Shown here piece after piece: positions 25,074 to 36,042 of a stretch of DNA of 64,000 nt. The stretch is from contig JAPEVC010000150.1 in NCBI GenBank assembly GCA_027946555.1, forward strand, positions 1 to 64,000, in the 5' to 3' direction. Origin of the DNA: Gnomoniopsis sp. IMI 355080. Taxonomy: Eukaryota > Ascomycota > Sordariomycetes > Diaporthales > Gnomoniaceae. Under the pieces are notes generated by a model, which worked only from the letters and a program-made list of their open reading frames with translations, had not been told where the DNA came from and ran no database searches. Numbering within the stretch: position 1 is the stretch's first letter; each line of letters begins with the position of its first letter. The position numbers and the translations under genes are program-made.

Positions 25074-25941
25074 TCAGAACTTAGGCTTTCGCTTGCGTCC
25101 GGTAAACTTGGAGGTAGCCTTGACGATCTTGCCCTTGCGCTCCATCTGCTCCTTTTTCTTGATAATCCAGGCCTTGCTGCCTTTCTTGATTTCGCCCTTG
25201 CCGTCCTTCGGCCGTCCTCTGGAGTCCACCACATCCACACCCTCCATCCCGCCCACCACACCAGTTATATCCCCGCCAGTGCCGCCAACTGTCAGCACCA
25301 AGTAGAGCTTGACGTTTTTTGTGCCAGGATCGTCCTCCAAAATACCCGCGCCGAAGCCTGCCTTGACTGCGGCCTGGGTAATCATATTCCTTTGCGTATC
25401 ATTCTTGGGATAGAACTGACACACGGCCCGCCCACCCCTCTTCAAGCTCGAGTACAGCCCATTGAAAAACCTCGACAACCTCCCCTCGGGACTCGTCTCG
25501 CTGCTCTCTGCATTACACAACCACTGAATCGCACTGATGCTAATAGCAGCATCGAACGTGCCCGCGCGAAATGGCACCCCCTGGCCGATATCCGCAAGTA
25601 GTAGGTCGCCCTCGACGTCGCGCTGCAGAGCTATGTCCAGCATGGAAGCAGACACGTCCATGCCTACCCACACATGGTCGTCAGAGGTGAGGATCTCGCC
25701 CGAGAGGCCGCTGCCACAGCCGACGTCGAGAATGAAGGATGGCTCGGGTAGGTCAAGGAGCTCGAGGGCACGGCGGGTCATGGAGGCTTGGATGTTTTGA
25801 ATACGTGACGAGGTGGTGTATTTGCGCGCTTCGGTGTCATCATAGTGCACATCGGCCGCGCTGGGACGGATTAGTTGGGCGAAGAACTGTGGAGGGAGCA
25901 AGGGGCACATGGACTTACAGCGTATCCTCGGGACGAGACAT
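25074..25941 (-). CDS. bud23: 18S rRNA (guanine-N7)-methyltransferase BUD23/WBSCR22
   Basis: The protein has the BUD23 signature start MSRPEDTL and then the very conserved ARKYTTSSRIQNIQ and MTRRALELLDLP. The SAM-binding motif is ILDVGCGSGLSGEIL, followed by the WVGMDVSASML and FDAAISISAIQWLC blocks. The C-terminus is the basic WBS tail ending TGRKRKPKF. The eight-residue first exon (25941-25919) ends in a GTAAGT donor and joins at a CCCAG acceptor to AADVHYDD. The family methylates one guanine of 18S rRNA (G1575 in yeast) with Trm112 as partner and is needed for small-subunit export. It is divergent from the TEX261/SVP26 gene with about 360 bases between starts. Confidence 0.95.
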
Positions 25942-26305
25942 CTTGGGCTGTGCTCGACTGGTGTCTCCTTATGTAGAGAGGGATGGCAGGAGGAGCACGG
26001 GCGCAAATGTCGAATATGGTCACAGATTCGTCAAATTCTAGAAAAGTTGTCGCAGGGCCGTCGTCAAAGAAAAATCATGACAGGGATTATCGGCACCGGC
26101 GCCGGTGCCGGCCGCGACTGCCCCCAGTATGCCGTATGGTCGCTCCCTGTCAAAGAGCTCGGGCCACAAGTACCCTGCAAGGGAGCAGTGACGCGGTGTT
26201 GGGTAGAGAACACTTCTCGCTTTCGACGTCGAGGACGAGACCAAACAACAAAAGCTGAACAATGTTTGATCGATAATATTCGTATCTATAAAACCAATGC
26301 CCAGC
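25942..26305. promoter_or_regulatory. Shared promoter between BUD23 and the TEX261/SVP26 gene
   Basis: This 364-base spacer separates the start codons of two divergent housekeeping genes, so it must hold both promoters and leaders. I see no specific transcription-factor site that I can defend. Confidence 0.5.
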
Positions 26306-27107
26306 ATGTGGATTCTTCCAGTCATTGGCATTCTCGGCTCCATCCTGGGCTTCTGCTTCCTGACGCTGGCCATAGGCAAGTTCCGCGCTTCTCAAGAGCC
26401 AAAATCGACGACGACGATGACATTTGCTAACTTTCACCCTCCCCTTGCAGCGTCTGGACTCTACTACCTCTCCGAGCTCGTCGAGGAGCACACCGTCGTA
26501 TCGAAGCGGCTGTTGACACGCCTCATCTACTTCATTATCGCCCTGCAGCTACTGCTATGTCTGGTGGACAGGTTCCCCTTTTGGCTGACAATGCTCGGCG
26601 TGGCATCGCATGTGGTTTACCTGGGCAATATGCGGAGGTTTCCTTTCGTCACGCTGACGGATCCTCTGTTTATAATCTCTTGTGGTGTGTATTCTCTGCC
26701 ATAACTGGCCCTCTATAATAATTATGTAGCTAATCTGACCTCTCCCTACAGTCCTGGTCCTCGCCAACCACGTCGTCTGGTACAGCCACTTCTCTGCCCG
26801 CCAGAAGAGTGCCTACAGCAACATGTCCTCCTACTATGATACTCCCGAGGGCATGCCGACCTTCACCGAGATAGCATCCTTCTTCGGCATCTGTGTGTGG
26901 CTGGTACCTTTCGCGCTGTTCGTCAGTCTGAGCGCCAGTGACAATGTTCTGCCGACTGAGAATCCGACCGCGGCTGCTGCTGTGAGTGGAGATGGAAGCA
27001 AGAAGAGGGGCCAGGGGCTGGTTAAGACCCTGGTTGATGTCATTCGGAACGGCCTCGGCGAGGTGGCGATCATGGTTGGGTGGAAGAGGAGGGATGATGG
27101 GTTCTAG
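26306..27107 (+). CDS. svp26: TEX261/SVP26 family ER-Golgi membrane cargo receptor
   Basis: Three exons (26306-26375, 26451-26684, 26752-27107) give 219 residues. An in-frame ATG at 26297 would add three residues; 26306 was chosen because the family starts MWILP. Conserved blocks are ASGLYYLSELVEEH, FPFVTLTDPLFI and NHVVWYSHF, with four hydrophobic membrane segments and a cytosolic tail. The family sits in COPII vesicles and helps package Golgi mannosyltransferases and other type II membrane proteins. The first intron has a GC donor (GCAAGT), an exact TGCTAAC branch site and a TTGCAG acceptor, and the phase-1 join restores LAIASGLYYL. The second intron has a GTGTGT donor. Confidence 0.93.
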
Positions 27108-29898
27108 TGTTACTTGTGATGTTACAAAGAAGCTTTAGTGATACCAGCGCGTCCGTTGCATGGCGAGGACAGTCAATTCATCTGTGAGTGCAGTTTTCCT
27201 GTGCACTTAAAACGCTGATTTGTTGTTTCCTTTTGATGCGTATTTTGCTAACACTGCATCAGATTATGCTTGCCTAAGCAGATGGTCATAGTTGAGCCTG
27301 GCTCTCGTTCAGCACCTTATATTAAATGCATTAACACTCTAGGCACATCCTCCTCGTCATGTATATTCCATATAAGCAACAGTTGCCGACGGCAGTGAGC
27401 ACGCGATCTTTACACATTGGTCTTCTGTCAGCTGGCACCCGCTGAAGGCCCGCATAGTCGCAACATCTCGTGCGACCATTTCGTAAAGAAAGCTCGTCGC
27501 CCGCGGCTATAAACGCGTAGGTGCGTGGCCTTTGCAATTGTGGTTGGCGAACAACCATTGGCCCTTTTGACTTCAGCAGCGCACAATGTCATGGATCGTG
27601 GATTAAAGGTCGCAACAAGACAGCTGTTCTCCGTTTGAGGTTCCTGCGGATCCCCGGTCGACTGCCTGATTGCGGTGTGCTCTCGTACGAGTTGGCCAAA
27701 TGAGGGCTTGGTGACGACGACCTGGCAGGGCGTGGACAGTGTGCTTGACGCCGTCATTGCCCCTACGACACTATGATTGTTACTCAATTCTTCCAACGTG
27801 GCAAACATGCGGTCGACCTGTCACCAGTGCACGGATCTCAGACCGGTACACGATCAGTGTTCGCCGTCTCACTGATGAAGACGAGCTACACCAGAGACGA
27901 ACCACATTTTTTACCTGAGGCAAACCACAGAAGCAAGGAAGCGCCGGCACAATTTCGCTTAACATCGCGCGCCACACACTCTATCTAAACTGGAAAGTTC
28001 AAGGGCTTTTACTATCGAAATACCAAGGGCGAAATGTACAGAGAAGAAAAAAGTGCCTGGAGACTTCAACGCTGAATAATGGGACCAAATTGCCAACAAC
28101 AGCACCAGCACCCGTATCATCTCGTGGTCATTTTCAAAGCTCGTATGGGTACAGCCTATCAGTACTAAGAAATCGATCCTGCGGCCAGAATGCCTACTCC
28201 TAGCTTGTGCGAACTGTGCATGATATTTATAGCTGCGCAATCATCAACACACTGACCAACATCATGTCTTCGAAACCGGGATGAACGAGGACCTGGCACA
28301 CAGCCGCGGAGAAAAGCGGCCCGCTGACGCATACCACCCATGCACAGCAGCCTGGTCATACCTCACAGAGAACTTTTGCCATGGCCTTTGCTCCCAGCCA
28401 CGGCCCCTGTCGTACTTGAAGCCGCACTGACGACCGCCATTGCGGGCTGGTCAAGCGTGGGCAGTCGAAAAGATTGTACGTTGCTCCACGGTGCCTCGCC
28501 AGGTCCCTCTTCCATCCAGCGGGTGATCGGACTGGGACTGACTAGCGCCTGTCCAATCTGCTGCTGCATAGCTGGGGTGGGAGCGAGAAGACGATCGCAG
28601 GGTCTGGGAAATGACATCCAGGGCGACCAGTTGGGACCCTTCACATTGATTTTTTTGAAAGTGTCGTTGGAAGGCTGAGACGATGAGATGTTGTTCATGG
28701 AGGCTCAAAGACAGAGAAAAAGCTTACGCAAGACGGGACGGGCAAATTCGACAGAGATGATGAGGTCGAACTCTCCGAGATTGACAGGAGCGCGACGCCA
28801 GCAAGTGGCCTTCTTATAAAGTCTTATCTTCACCTCACTCGATTACAAAACCTTCTGGGCCGCGGTATCTTGTTGGTCAGACACTTATTCATGTTCTGGT
28901 CACAAATTAGCATGGCGCACGAGTGAGTATTCCAGTTTGCTTCTTTGGCCTGGACACAGCATGCCAGGTGGGAGGCATCTAAGAGTCGATGGCTTGGCAG
29001 ACCGGCCTTGTCGTGAAGGTTCCAGGGCAAATGCGCACCGACTCTCCTGCTTTCGCTTACCGAGCGCCATAATGCTCTTCACCGAGCTCGTCAGCGTCGT
29101 TCAATGACAGTGTGGCCCGAGCGAATTGGTGATCGTTTGTCCAGATTGTCAGAAAGTCGCGTGAACCCTCCCGACGGACACCCGCATGAACACCTACCTT
29201 GCTTCGCCTATACCTTGACTTGTGGGTGCGAACTACGGCACCCGCATTGATCCTCATGACTTGTGGGTCAAGGCGTGTTGCCTCCTACTTAGCAACAGCA
29301 GCTAACCTCAAAACTAGGGGTTGAGACGTTGCGTGGCTCGATTTTCTTCTTCTTGCGAGATACTGTGTCTCTTGCACCAGGGCGCTTTCAAAGCATGCAC
29401 TATTGTCACCTGCTTGTACGCTAGACTGTATGCTAAGCGTATGAGGCTTATGCCGTTGGTCGGACCTGTGTTTCGCTGCATTGCAGTCTTGCACATATCC
29501 ATCACCCCACGCTATTCGGATGCGTGCTGTGCTTAGGAACTCTTTCTCGACAAGCTAGCTCCACATGCCTTCGGAATGGACTGGCGGACGAGAAAATTGA
29601 CCGTCGTACTTGTGCGCTCGAACCATTGTTCCTTAGGGATTGTGCAACGCCGCGTACTGGTATGCAGTGAAAGACGAGACGCGAACGCGGACTACAGAAT
29701 CGTGTTACGGAGACATAAGATCACAAAAACGTCAGACACAGCACTAATGCCTTTGAGTAATAATGTATTTGCAACTAAAACAAGGTATTTACACAGAATG
29801 GATGCGTTCTCATCTCAAGTCCCCACGCTATGCCAAAGGAAAACAATGGGAAGATTTTCTTATCCTCCTTCTTTTCATCTCTCTTCAAGGACACCGCT
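27108..29898. other. Intergenic
   Basis: No credible gene in about 2.8 kb. Open frames are short, overlap on both strands and show no domains. The right end is the 3' flank of the minus-strand cellobiose dehydrogenase gene. Confidence 0.5.
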
Positions 29899-32316
29899 TT
29901 ACAGGGTGAGCTGGGGAGCAGCGCGTCTCTTCTTGCACTTGGACTTGGAGCCGCTAGCGGAGCTGCTAGAAGCATTGGTAGTGGTAGCACCGGTCGACGA
30001 CGAGGAGCCAGAGCTGCCTGACGAGGAGGAGGTGGTGGTGGTGGACGACGACGACGACGCGCCATTGAGGATGATGCTGGTGGCCTTTTCGGCAGCCACC
30101 ATGATGATGGCCTGCGAGTTGCCGGTGGGAAGATCCGGGTGGATGGAGCCGTCGACGACATAGATGTTGTCGGTACCCCAGACCTTGAGGGTCGAGGCGT
30201 CGACAACCGAGGTGCCGTCGTTGGACTCGCCCATGCGCGCGGAGCCGACGTAGTGGTCACCCTCGGAGATGTTGTCGGTGGAGATGAGCTCAGCGGCGGT
30301 CTTGGTGAGAGCCTCAAAGGGCGAGTCGTCCGCCTGAGTCATGGCGATCAACTTGTTCATCCACTCGGTGATGGCGGCGATGTCGGCGCTGGTCTGCAGG
30401 TAGCATGAGGTGGAGAAGGTCGTGGCACCGGCGTCGGTGACCTCGAGGACACCGTGCGAGGTGAGGCCGTGGGTCAGGTAGGTCTTGATCTTGATGGTGT
30501 TGTTGGCAGCCGGCGCGACGGTGCCCTGGATGTAGCGGGTCGTGGAGTCGTTAGCAGTGACGGTTGTCCAGAAGTTGAGACGCTGGCCGGACTGTGCGAG
30601 CAGACCGGTGGACCTGTCGTTGAACATGGTGGCGACGGAGTTGTTGGGCGAAGTGAAGGCAGTGGTAGGCTCGGCATAGAAAGAATCCTTGGTGGTAAGT
30701 TGGACGGTGAAGATGGGGTGGTCCTGGATGTATTTGCCGACAGGCAGCTCGATCCATTCGGCCTCATCGGGCAGTGTGACGGAGACGGAACCACTCTGGA
30801 CAGCCTGGATCTGCTCCTTGACACCGATGCCCGAGTTGACCAGCATGCGAGGCGTCGACAGAGCGCCGCCGGCAAGAACAACGCCACCGCCCGACTTCAG
30901 GTTGATGATCTGGCGGCTGCCGTCCTCGAGCTCGACCTCGACGCCGGTGGCAGTGGAGTTGTCGCGCACGACGCGGATCAGCTGGGTGTTGAGCGACAGC
31001 TTGAAGTTGGACTTGGCCTGGGCGAGAGGGAGGTAGTCCTTGACAGGGCCGCCACGCAGACCGTCGCGGATCAACCAGGGCGGGTGCGAGAAGACGGCCT
31101 CCTTCTCGTTGGGGCTGGACAGCGCATCGGTCTGCGAGAAGCCGTTGTTGCTGAGGAACTCGGACATGACGGTGAAGGCGCCCTGGTCGACGCCGGTGCC
31201 GTTGGCCAGGATGAAGCCGGGGGTGCGCTCGTAAAAGGCATCGGCCGAGGCGGAGACGTCGTCCCACTTCCAGCCTGTGGGCCACTTGTCGTCAAAGTCG
31301 TGCGCGGGCGGCTTCACGAACATCATGGCGTTGACAGCACCGGAACCACCCAGCAAGCATCCGGCCATACCAGCCGTGTCGAGACAGTACTCGCTGGTGT
31401 CAGAGGCGGTGGTCAGGTAGTAAGCCATGGCGGGCACGTCGTACTGGGTGACGGTGTCGTTGTAGGACATGGTGTCGTCACCTCCGGTTGAGTAGTAGGA
31501 AGCTGGGCCACGCTCGAGGAGCAGGACGGACGCGCCAGACTCAGTCAGACGCTCGGCCGCGATAATACCGGAAGGGCCACCACCGGCCACGATGTAGTCG
31601 TAGGTGGAGTTGCTGGTGGTAGTTGTCGTTGACGAAGTGGAGTTGGAGGACCCGGTAGTGGAGTTTGATCCGGAGGTCGTTCCGCTGATGTCGGCGGCGT
31701 CGGTGCTGGAAGCCAGTGCAGCCCAGGTTGCGTACTTGGACGACTTGCCGTCGTCAAGGCTGTGGGCATACTCGCCGTAGGCAGCCGAGTGGAAGTTGAG
31801 GGTGGCATCGGAGCTGGAGGTATCGGTCAGGGCCGTGGTGGACTGTGCGTAGCCAAAGACACCCTCGCTGTCAGAGCCACTAATGGAGATGGAGGTGTCG
31901 GTCACACAGCCCTTGCACAAAAAGGTGAAGGCCCAGCCCGTGGAGTTGACCGAGGTGCCGCTGGAGATCTCGTAGATGCCCATGGACGAGTTGCTGATCT
32001 CGGGCGGGTTGCTGTAGCCAGTAGCCTCACGGAGGGAAGCCACGATGCTGTCGCCGTCGGCCCAGGCAACGATGAGCAGGGCGTTGGCCATGGCGCCGGT
32101 CATGGACCAGGCGGCATAACCATCGATGGAGTCGGAGGCAAGGTAGCCGATAAAGTCACCGTTGCTTGTCTCGGGCAGGGCCACACCGAATGCAACACCA
32201 TCGGTCTCGTAGTATGAAAAGTCGATGCCAGAGTTTGTATCTGTCCAGTTGACGGATGACTGGCCCATAACACCAGCGGCCAGGGCGGCCGTGGCGAAGA
32301 GGGACTTTGCGAACAT
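29899..32316 (-). CDS. cdh: Cellobiose dehydrogenase (AA8 cytochrome + AA3_1 flavin domain)
   Basis: An intronless frame of 805 residues. After a signal peptide (MFAKSLFATAALAAGVMG) comes the heme b cytochrome domain, residues ~20-200. Its likely ligands are Met76 (TGAMANALLIVAW) and His176 (NFHSAAYG), with a Cys134/Cys137 pair. A Ser/Thr linker (~205-237) leads to the GMC dehydrogenase, with FAD motif AGGGPSG at 244-250. The catalytic pair is His688 (GDHYVGSARMG) and Asn733 (LPTGNSQA), almost the same numbering as in Phanerochaete CDH. It oxidises cellobiose to the lactone at FAD and passes electrons through heme to LPMOs. There is no C-terminal cellulose-binding module; instead a Ser/Thr tail ends in the basic stretch KSKCKKRRAAPQLTL. 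Confidence 0.95.
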   Translation of the reverse strand: MFAKSLFATAALAAGVMGQSSVNWTDTNSGIDFSYYETDGVAFGVALPETSNGDFIGYLASDSIDGYAAWSMTGAMANALLIVAWADGDSIVASLREATGYSNPPEISNSSMGIYEISSGTSVNSTGWAFTFLCKGCVTDTSISISGSDSEGVFGYAQSTTALTDTSSSDATLNFHSAAYGEYAHSLDDGKSSKYATWAALASSTDAADISGTTSGSNSTTGSSNSTSSTTTTTSNSTYDYIVAGGGPSGIIAAERLTESGASVLLLERGPASYYSTGGDDTMSYNDTVTQYDVPAMAYYLTTASDTSEYCLDTAGMAGCLLGGSGAVNAMMFVKPPAHDFDDKWPTGWKWDDVSASADAFYERTPGFILANGTGVDQGAFTVMSEFLSNNGFSQTDALSSPNEKEAVFSHPPWLIRDGLRGGPVKDYLPLAQAKSNFKLSLNTQLIRVVRDNSTATGVEVELEDGSRQIINLKSGGGVVLAGGALSTPRMLVNSGIGVKEQIQAVQSGSVSVTLPDEAEWIELPVGKYIQDHPIFTVQLTTKDSFYAEPTTAFTSPNNSVATMFNDRSTGLLAQSGQRLNFWTTVTANDSTTRYIQGTVAPAANNTIKIKTYLTHGLTSHGVLEVTDAGATTFSTSCYLQTSADIAAITEWMNKLIAMTQADDSPFEALTKTAAELISTDNISEGDHYVGSARMGESNDGTSVVDASTLKVWGTDNIYVVDGSIHPDLPTGNSQAIIMVAAEKATSIILNGASSSSSTTTTSSSSGSSGSSSSTGATTTNASSSSASGSKSKCKKRRAAPQLTL

Positions 32317-35284
32317 TTTTGCTCCTTTTTTGTCTGGTGTGTGTCTGTTCTACGTGTAATGTATACTTCTTTGTTTTGGATTTTTGGCAAGGTGAGGAAT
32401 CCGCCTGGGTGAAAAGGATGAGGTAAGGAGGGTAAGGTAAGGAATGAATGCGGCTCTGCCACAGAAAAGAATGTGTATACGAAGAAAAGAACGACTTCGT
32501 AGAAGAAAAAGAGAAAGAGAATGGTTTGGTTCAACCAAGCGAAAGACAAAGCTTGTGATGGGAATGAGGAGGAGAAGGAGAATGACTGCCAAGCCCGCCG
32601 GAGGAGAAAAGCGATTCTTTTTAACATATCGACAACATGCCACATCCTCCCCACCCCTTTTCGGCCCGGTGGGAGAGCAGGATCGTATGGGAGGGACACC
32701 CCATCACAGGCGTGTCGCCGGCACCGAAGAGATGGGTCGTAATGGTCCACCGGACCGACCCTTCATCACAGCATTTTTGCAGATGGCTGAGGCTAGACGC
32801 TTACCAGCAACCCTTGACGAGGATTCCTGTCAGAAAGAGCGATCCCAAAACCTGGAAACAAGATCCACCCAATCAACCGAGGGAGAGCGCCCCTCGGCTT
32901 CGGAAGGCTTCGAGAAACAGGCTGGTGGGGGGAAGGGGGGGCTGGACTGCTGCTGCTGCGCACTACAATGCACAGCACAAGGCTGAAGGAGGGGGGAGGG
33001 GAAGGCAAGGCAAGGCAAGGCGAGGTGGGGCACCAAAACCGTAAAACGAAACAGAGATGGATTGTGGTCGGGCCAATGGCGTGTTATACAACACGGAGCC
33101 TTTGGCCGGATCGGGTAGGATGACATAACTGAGCATCCACTTTTGTGAGGGAGAAGAAAGCGTCTATAACTAGCTACATACAAGTAACATGGATCCTCAA
33201 CGAGCCCCTGACAAAAATGAGTCGCGGGCGTTTTCCGAGTCCCGAATTTGCACCCTGCTTGTTATCGCACCGCCGTCCATTGGCCGCAGCCTCACCCACC
33301 CCCCAGCTAATATAAATCTATGGGTCTGCGGAGTGACTACTGGCGTCGCTTGTATATTGCAGTTGTTGCCAATGTTTCAACTTTTGCTTTGGCCAGACCC
33401 CTTTTTTGTTTGTTTTTAGCAACCAAAACGTCTTCCCGCAACACCTTTTTCGCTGACGACGTCCGCTTCGGATGAACGTTTATGCAAAGAGTTCGTCTGA
33501 TACTTGCATAATGTTTCGAAACTGGATCTGCAGGGCGTAACGCTGCAAAAAAGCATAACACCAAGCCACTTGGGAGAGGGGTGAACAGGGCTTCGACGAC
33601 CATTCCAGACTCCGAAAGGGGGAATGATGTTGTCTCGCCTTGAAAAGAGTCGAGTCAATTTCTGCTAGGTGCATCACCGTCTGCATATTCATCTATATTG
33701 AGAATCAGCCACAATGACGACTTTTCTTGCTCTTTTGTTCTTCTTCCTGTCTTCAATAGAAATGCTGCTGCTGTCTTTCTCACTGGAGCCACTGCATGCC
33801 CTGCACACATCTGCAGCCCTGTAGAAAATTCTCAGACCCCTCCCAGATTCTCTGTGGGCATCTGCCACGCACGCAGTTGAGGAAAGCCCGTGCAGGATTC
33901 TCGGCTCCCGCCGGATCTTCTAGCTGCGGCGTCGATCCATCAGCCCCATCAAGTCCACTTACATGTTTACATGTAATTACGCTTCCTGAGATACGTATCT
34001 CTTGATACGATCAGTTCCCGCCTTGAATTTCTTCACACCAAAGGAATGGCCCCTCTTCCTTCACGCGGATAATAGAGAGGGAGAGGATGAGGATACTCAG
34101 ACAGATCAGGTCGATCGAATCTGAAGCCCAGTTCAGCTCGAGTCACTCACCCTGCAGACATCGGGACCTTCGGGACATTTTTCTCAAGCGACGCCGCCGT
34201 GGATGCCACGTTTTTTTCTTCTCTGCCTCTCTTTTTTGAAAACTGACTGCCCGCCACCGGACCTTCTGGAGGTGGAGTGATATTCTCGGCGCGCTTCAGA
34301 CCTCCGGCTTGGCTTTGGCACTTGCGCGTAACGCCACGCGCTTTGCGTATTCGAGTCTTGGCGATTGTTTTTTATTTCGGAATTCCTGTAGCCCACGCGC
34401 AGGTGTGGAGGCGTGTACTGGCAGCTCCTGGGCGTGGGGCGGGTTACTTATTTACACCGGGACTTCAGGGCGGAAATAGACGATGCATAATTGAGCGTCT
34501 TGGAGGACTCGTCCCATCTTGCACTATTTTCCCTCCCTTTCTCACACCCTTTTCCTGCTCTATTCTTTTGTTTGGACTGGTTGCAGTATAGCATCAAAAC
34601 CACAACTGACGTCTCCAGCATAGGTATTGTAAACGTCACCCAGGCTTGGGACTAATTCTTCCTGTTCCTGATTTTCCCCGTCGTTGGGAACATCGCCGAT
34701 ACTGAAGCTGCTGGCTGTTTGACTGGATGAAAGACTCCGACGCCGCAAGTATCAGTTCGTCTCATACCTCGATGACGGCGCCAAACAGCCCGCCGCTCTG
34801 TGGACCGTTGCCCCAAGCCGTGTTGCCTTGAAAGAGACCTTGGGCGCAGCAAAGATTCGCGGGGAAAATTGTTGTTCGCTTTGAAGAGTGCTGCTGCATT
34901 TGTTGCGAAGCAGGGTCGCGACAGTGAGGCTGAGATGTACCCACACAAGCGTCAAGCGTTCTCGAGTGACATGTCAGTTCTCCATGTTTGCATTGCTCTA
35001 CCTTGCAGGTAGGCCAACACCCTAGACACGCCATTGTCTACTCGCATGAGGTAGCTACTTATCCCGGAGGAGGAGAGATTGGTACAAAGAGACGTGTCTA
35101 GGACCGATTTGACTTTGTCCTTATTTCCACAAGTGATGCTGTACATCCGGACAACGAACAGAATTCCAAGTATGTCATCAAAATATCTATTAGTATGGAC
35201 CTCAAGGAGTGTGCATCGCAGGACCTAGGCCTTGCCTTTGCCAACAATTGGAATGAGCACACATAATCTCAGGCGATTCGCAGA
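32317..35284. other. Intergenic, CDH promoter side
   Basis: The first ~300 bases upstream of the CDH start are pyrimidine-rich on the gene strand, as in many fungal leaders. No credible gene is seen in the rest. Open frames on the plus strand near 32444-33044 are Arg/Lys-rich and non-domain-like. Confidence 0.45.
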
Positions 35285-35806
35285 ATGACATTCGCTCACG
35301 AACACGTCCTCGCCTGCCAACACTGCGATAACCCGCTGTTCATTACAAGGCCTGACCAATGCAATCCCAAGAGCACGGCGAGAACGCGTCTGGTGCTGGT
35401 GTATGAGCATACCGGATGAGGAAGGACATCATCATCTACCACGCCCTCCTTCCTCCACGCTATGCGCGAGGACAATGCAAACCCAGGACAAAGACCGCTG
35501 GCACCGTCTTTAAATCTCCTGCACGTCCTCCATGTGGAAGGTTTGGACAAGCCCGATTCCCGCCGCGACTTTGCGGAGTACTGTGACTTGGACCCATCGA
35601 TTCTGGAGAGCAATTTCGTTACCGTGAGTCGCTTGACGGGCCTGCAGGTCGGTACGTGCTGGTGCGAGTGTCATGCTGGGCAGAATCATCTCGAATGGCG
35701 TGGAACGGAAAACTTGGAGGATGACTTCAAGCCCTCGATGCTTGCACCCATCATAGAACGTGAGGTCGCAGAAGACGGGGAGGCAGTGTTGCCCTTGGAC
35801 AATTAA
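35285..35806 (+). CDS. Hypothetical protein, probably two exons
   Basis: The open frame to 35806 reads as real protein, for example LNLLHVLHVEGLDKPDSRRD, FAEYCDLDPSIL and TCWCECHAG, ending IIEREVAEDGEAVLPLDN. It has no good start of its own. Upstream, an ATG at 35285 opens a frame beginning MTFAHEHVLACQHCDNPLF. An intron from a GTGTAT or GTGCTG donor near 35395 to an acceptor just before 35469 could join them. The CxxC (CQHC) and CWCEC clusters suggest possible metal binding, which is inference. No family recognised. The exact intron is uncertain. Confidence 0.4.
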
Positions 35807-36042
35807 GAGAGGTCGTGCGAACCAAGAATGAAAAAGAGGGAGCGTTTGGCCTTTGTCGAGACCAAGAAGACGGCCTGTACTTACTCGCCTGCATCCTAGA
35901 AGCGAAAATTATGTGTCGTATGTCCGGGAATGGATTTGACAGCCAAAAATTTCCTCTATTACAGATGATGACCGGTCTATTTCTACAGGGTCTAGGTACA
36001 TATGGCTTGTAGAAGTACAACATGTCAAGATACAGCAATTTT

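Noticed and set aside
24867..25601. 244-residue open frame on the plus strand
   Set aside because: Mostly antisense to BUD23, a clearly recognised gene.
30454..31491. 345-residue open frame on the plus strand
   Set aside because: It is exactly antisense to the cellobiose dehydrogenase; the Gly/Val/Asp/Arg-rich composition is the usual mirror of a GC3-rich gene.
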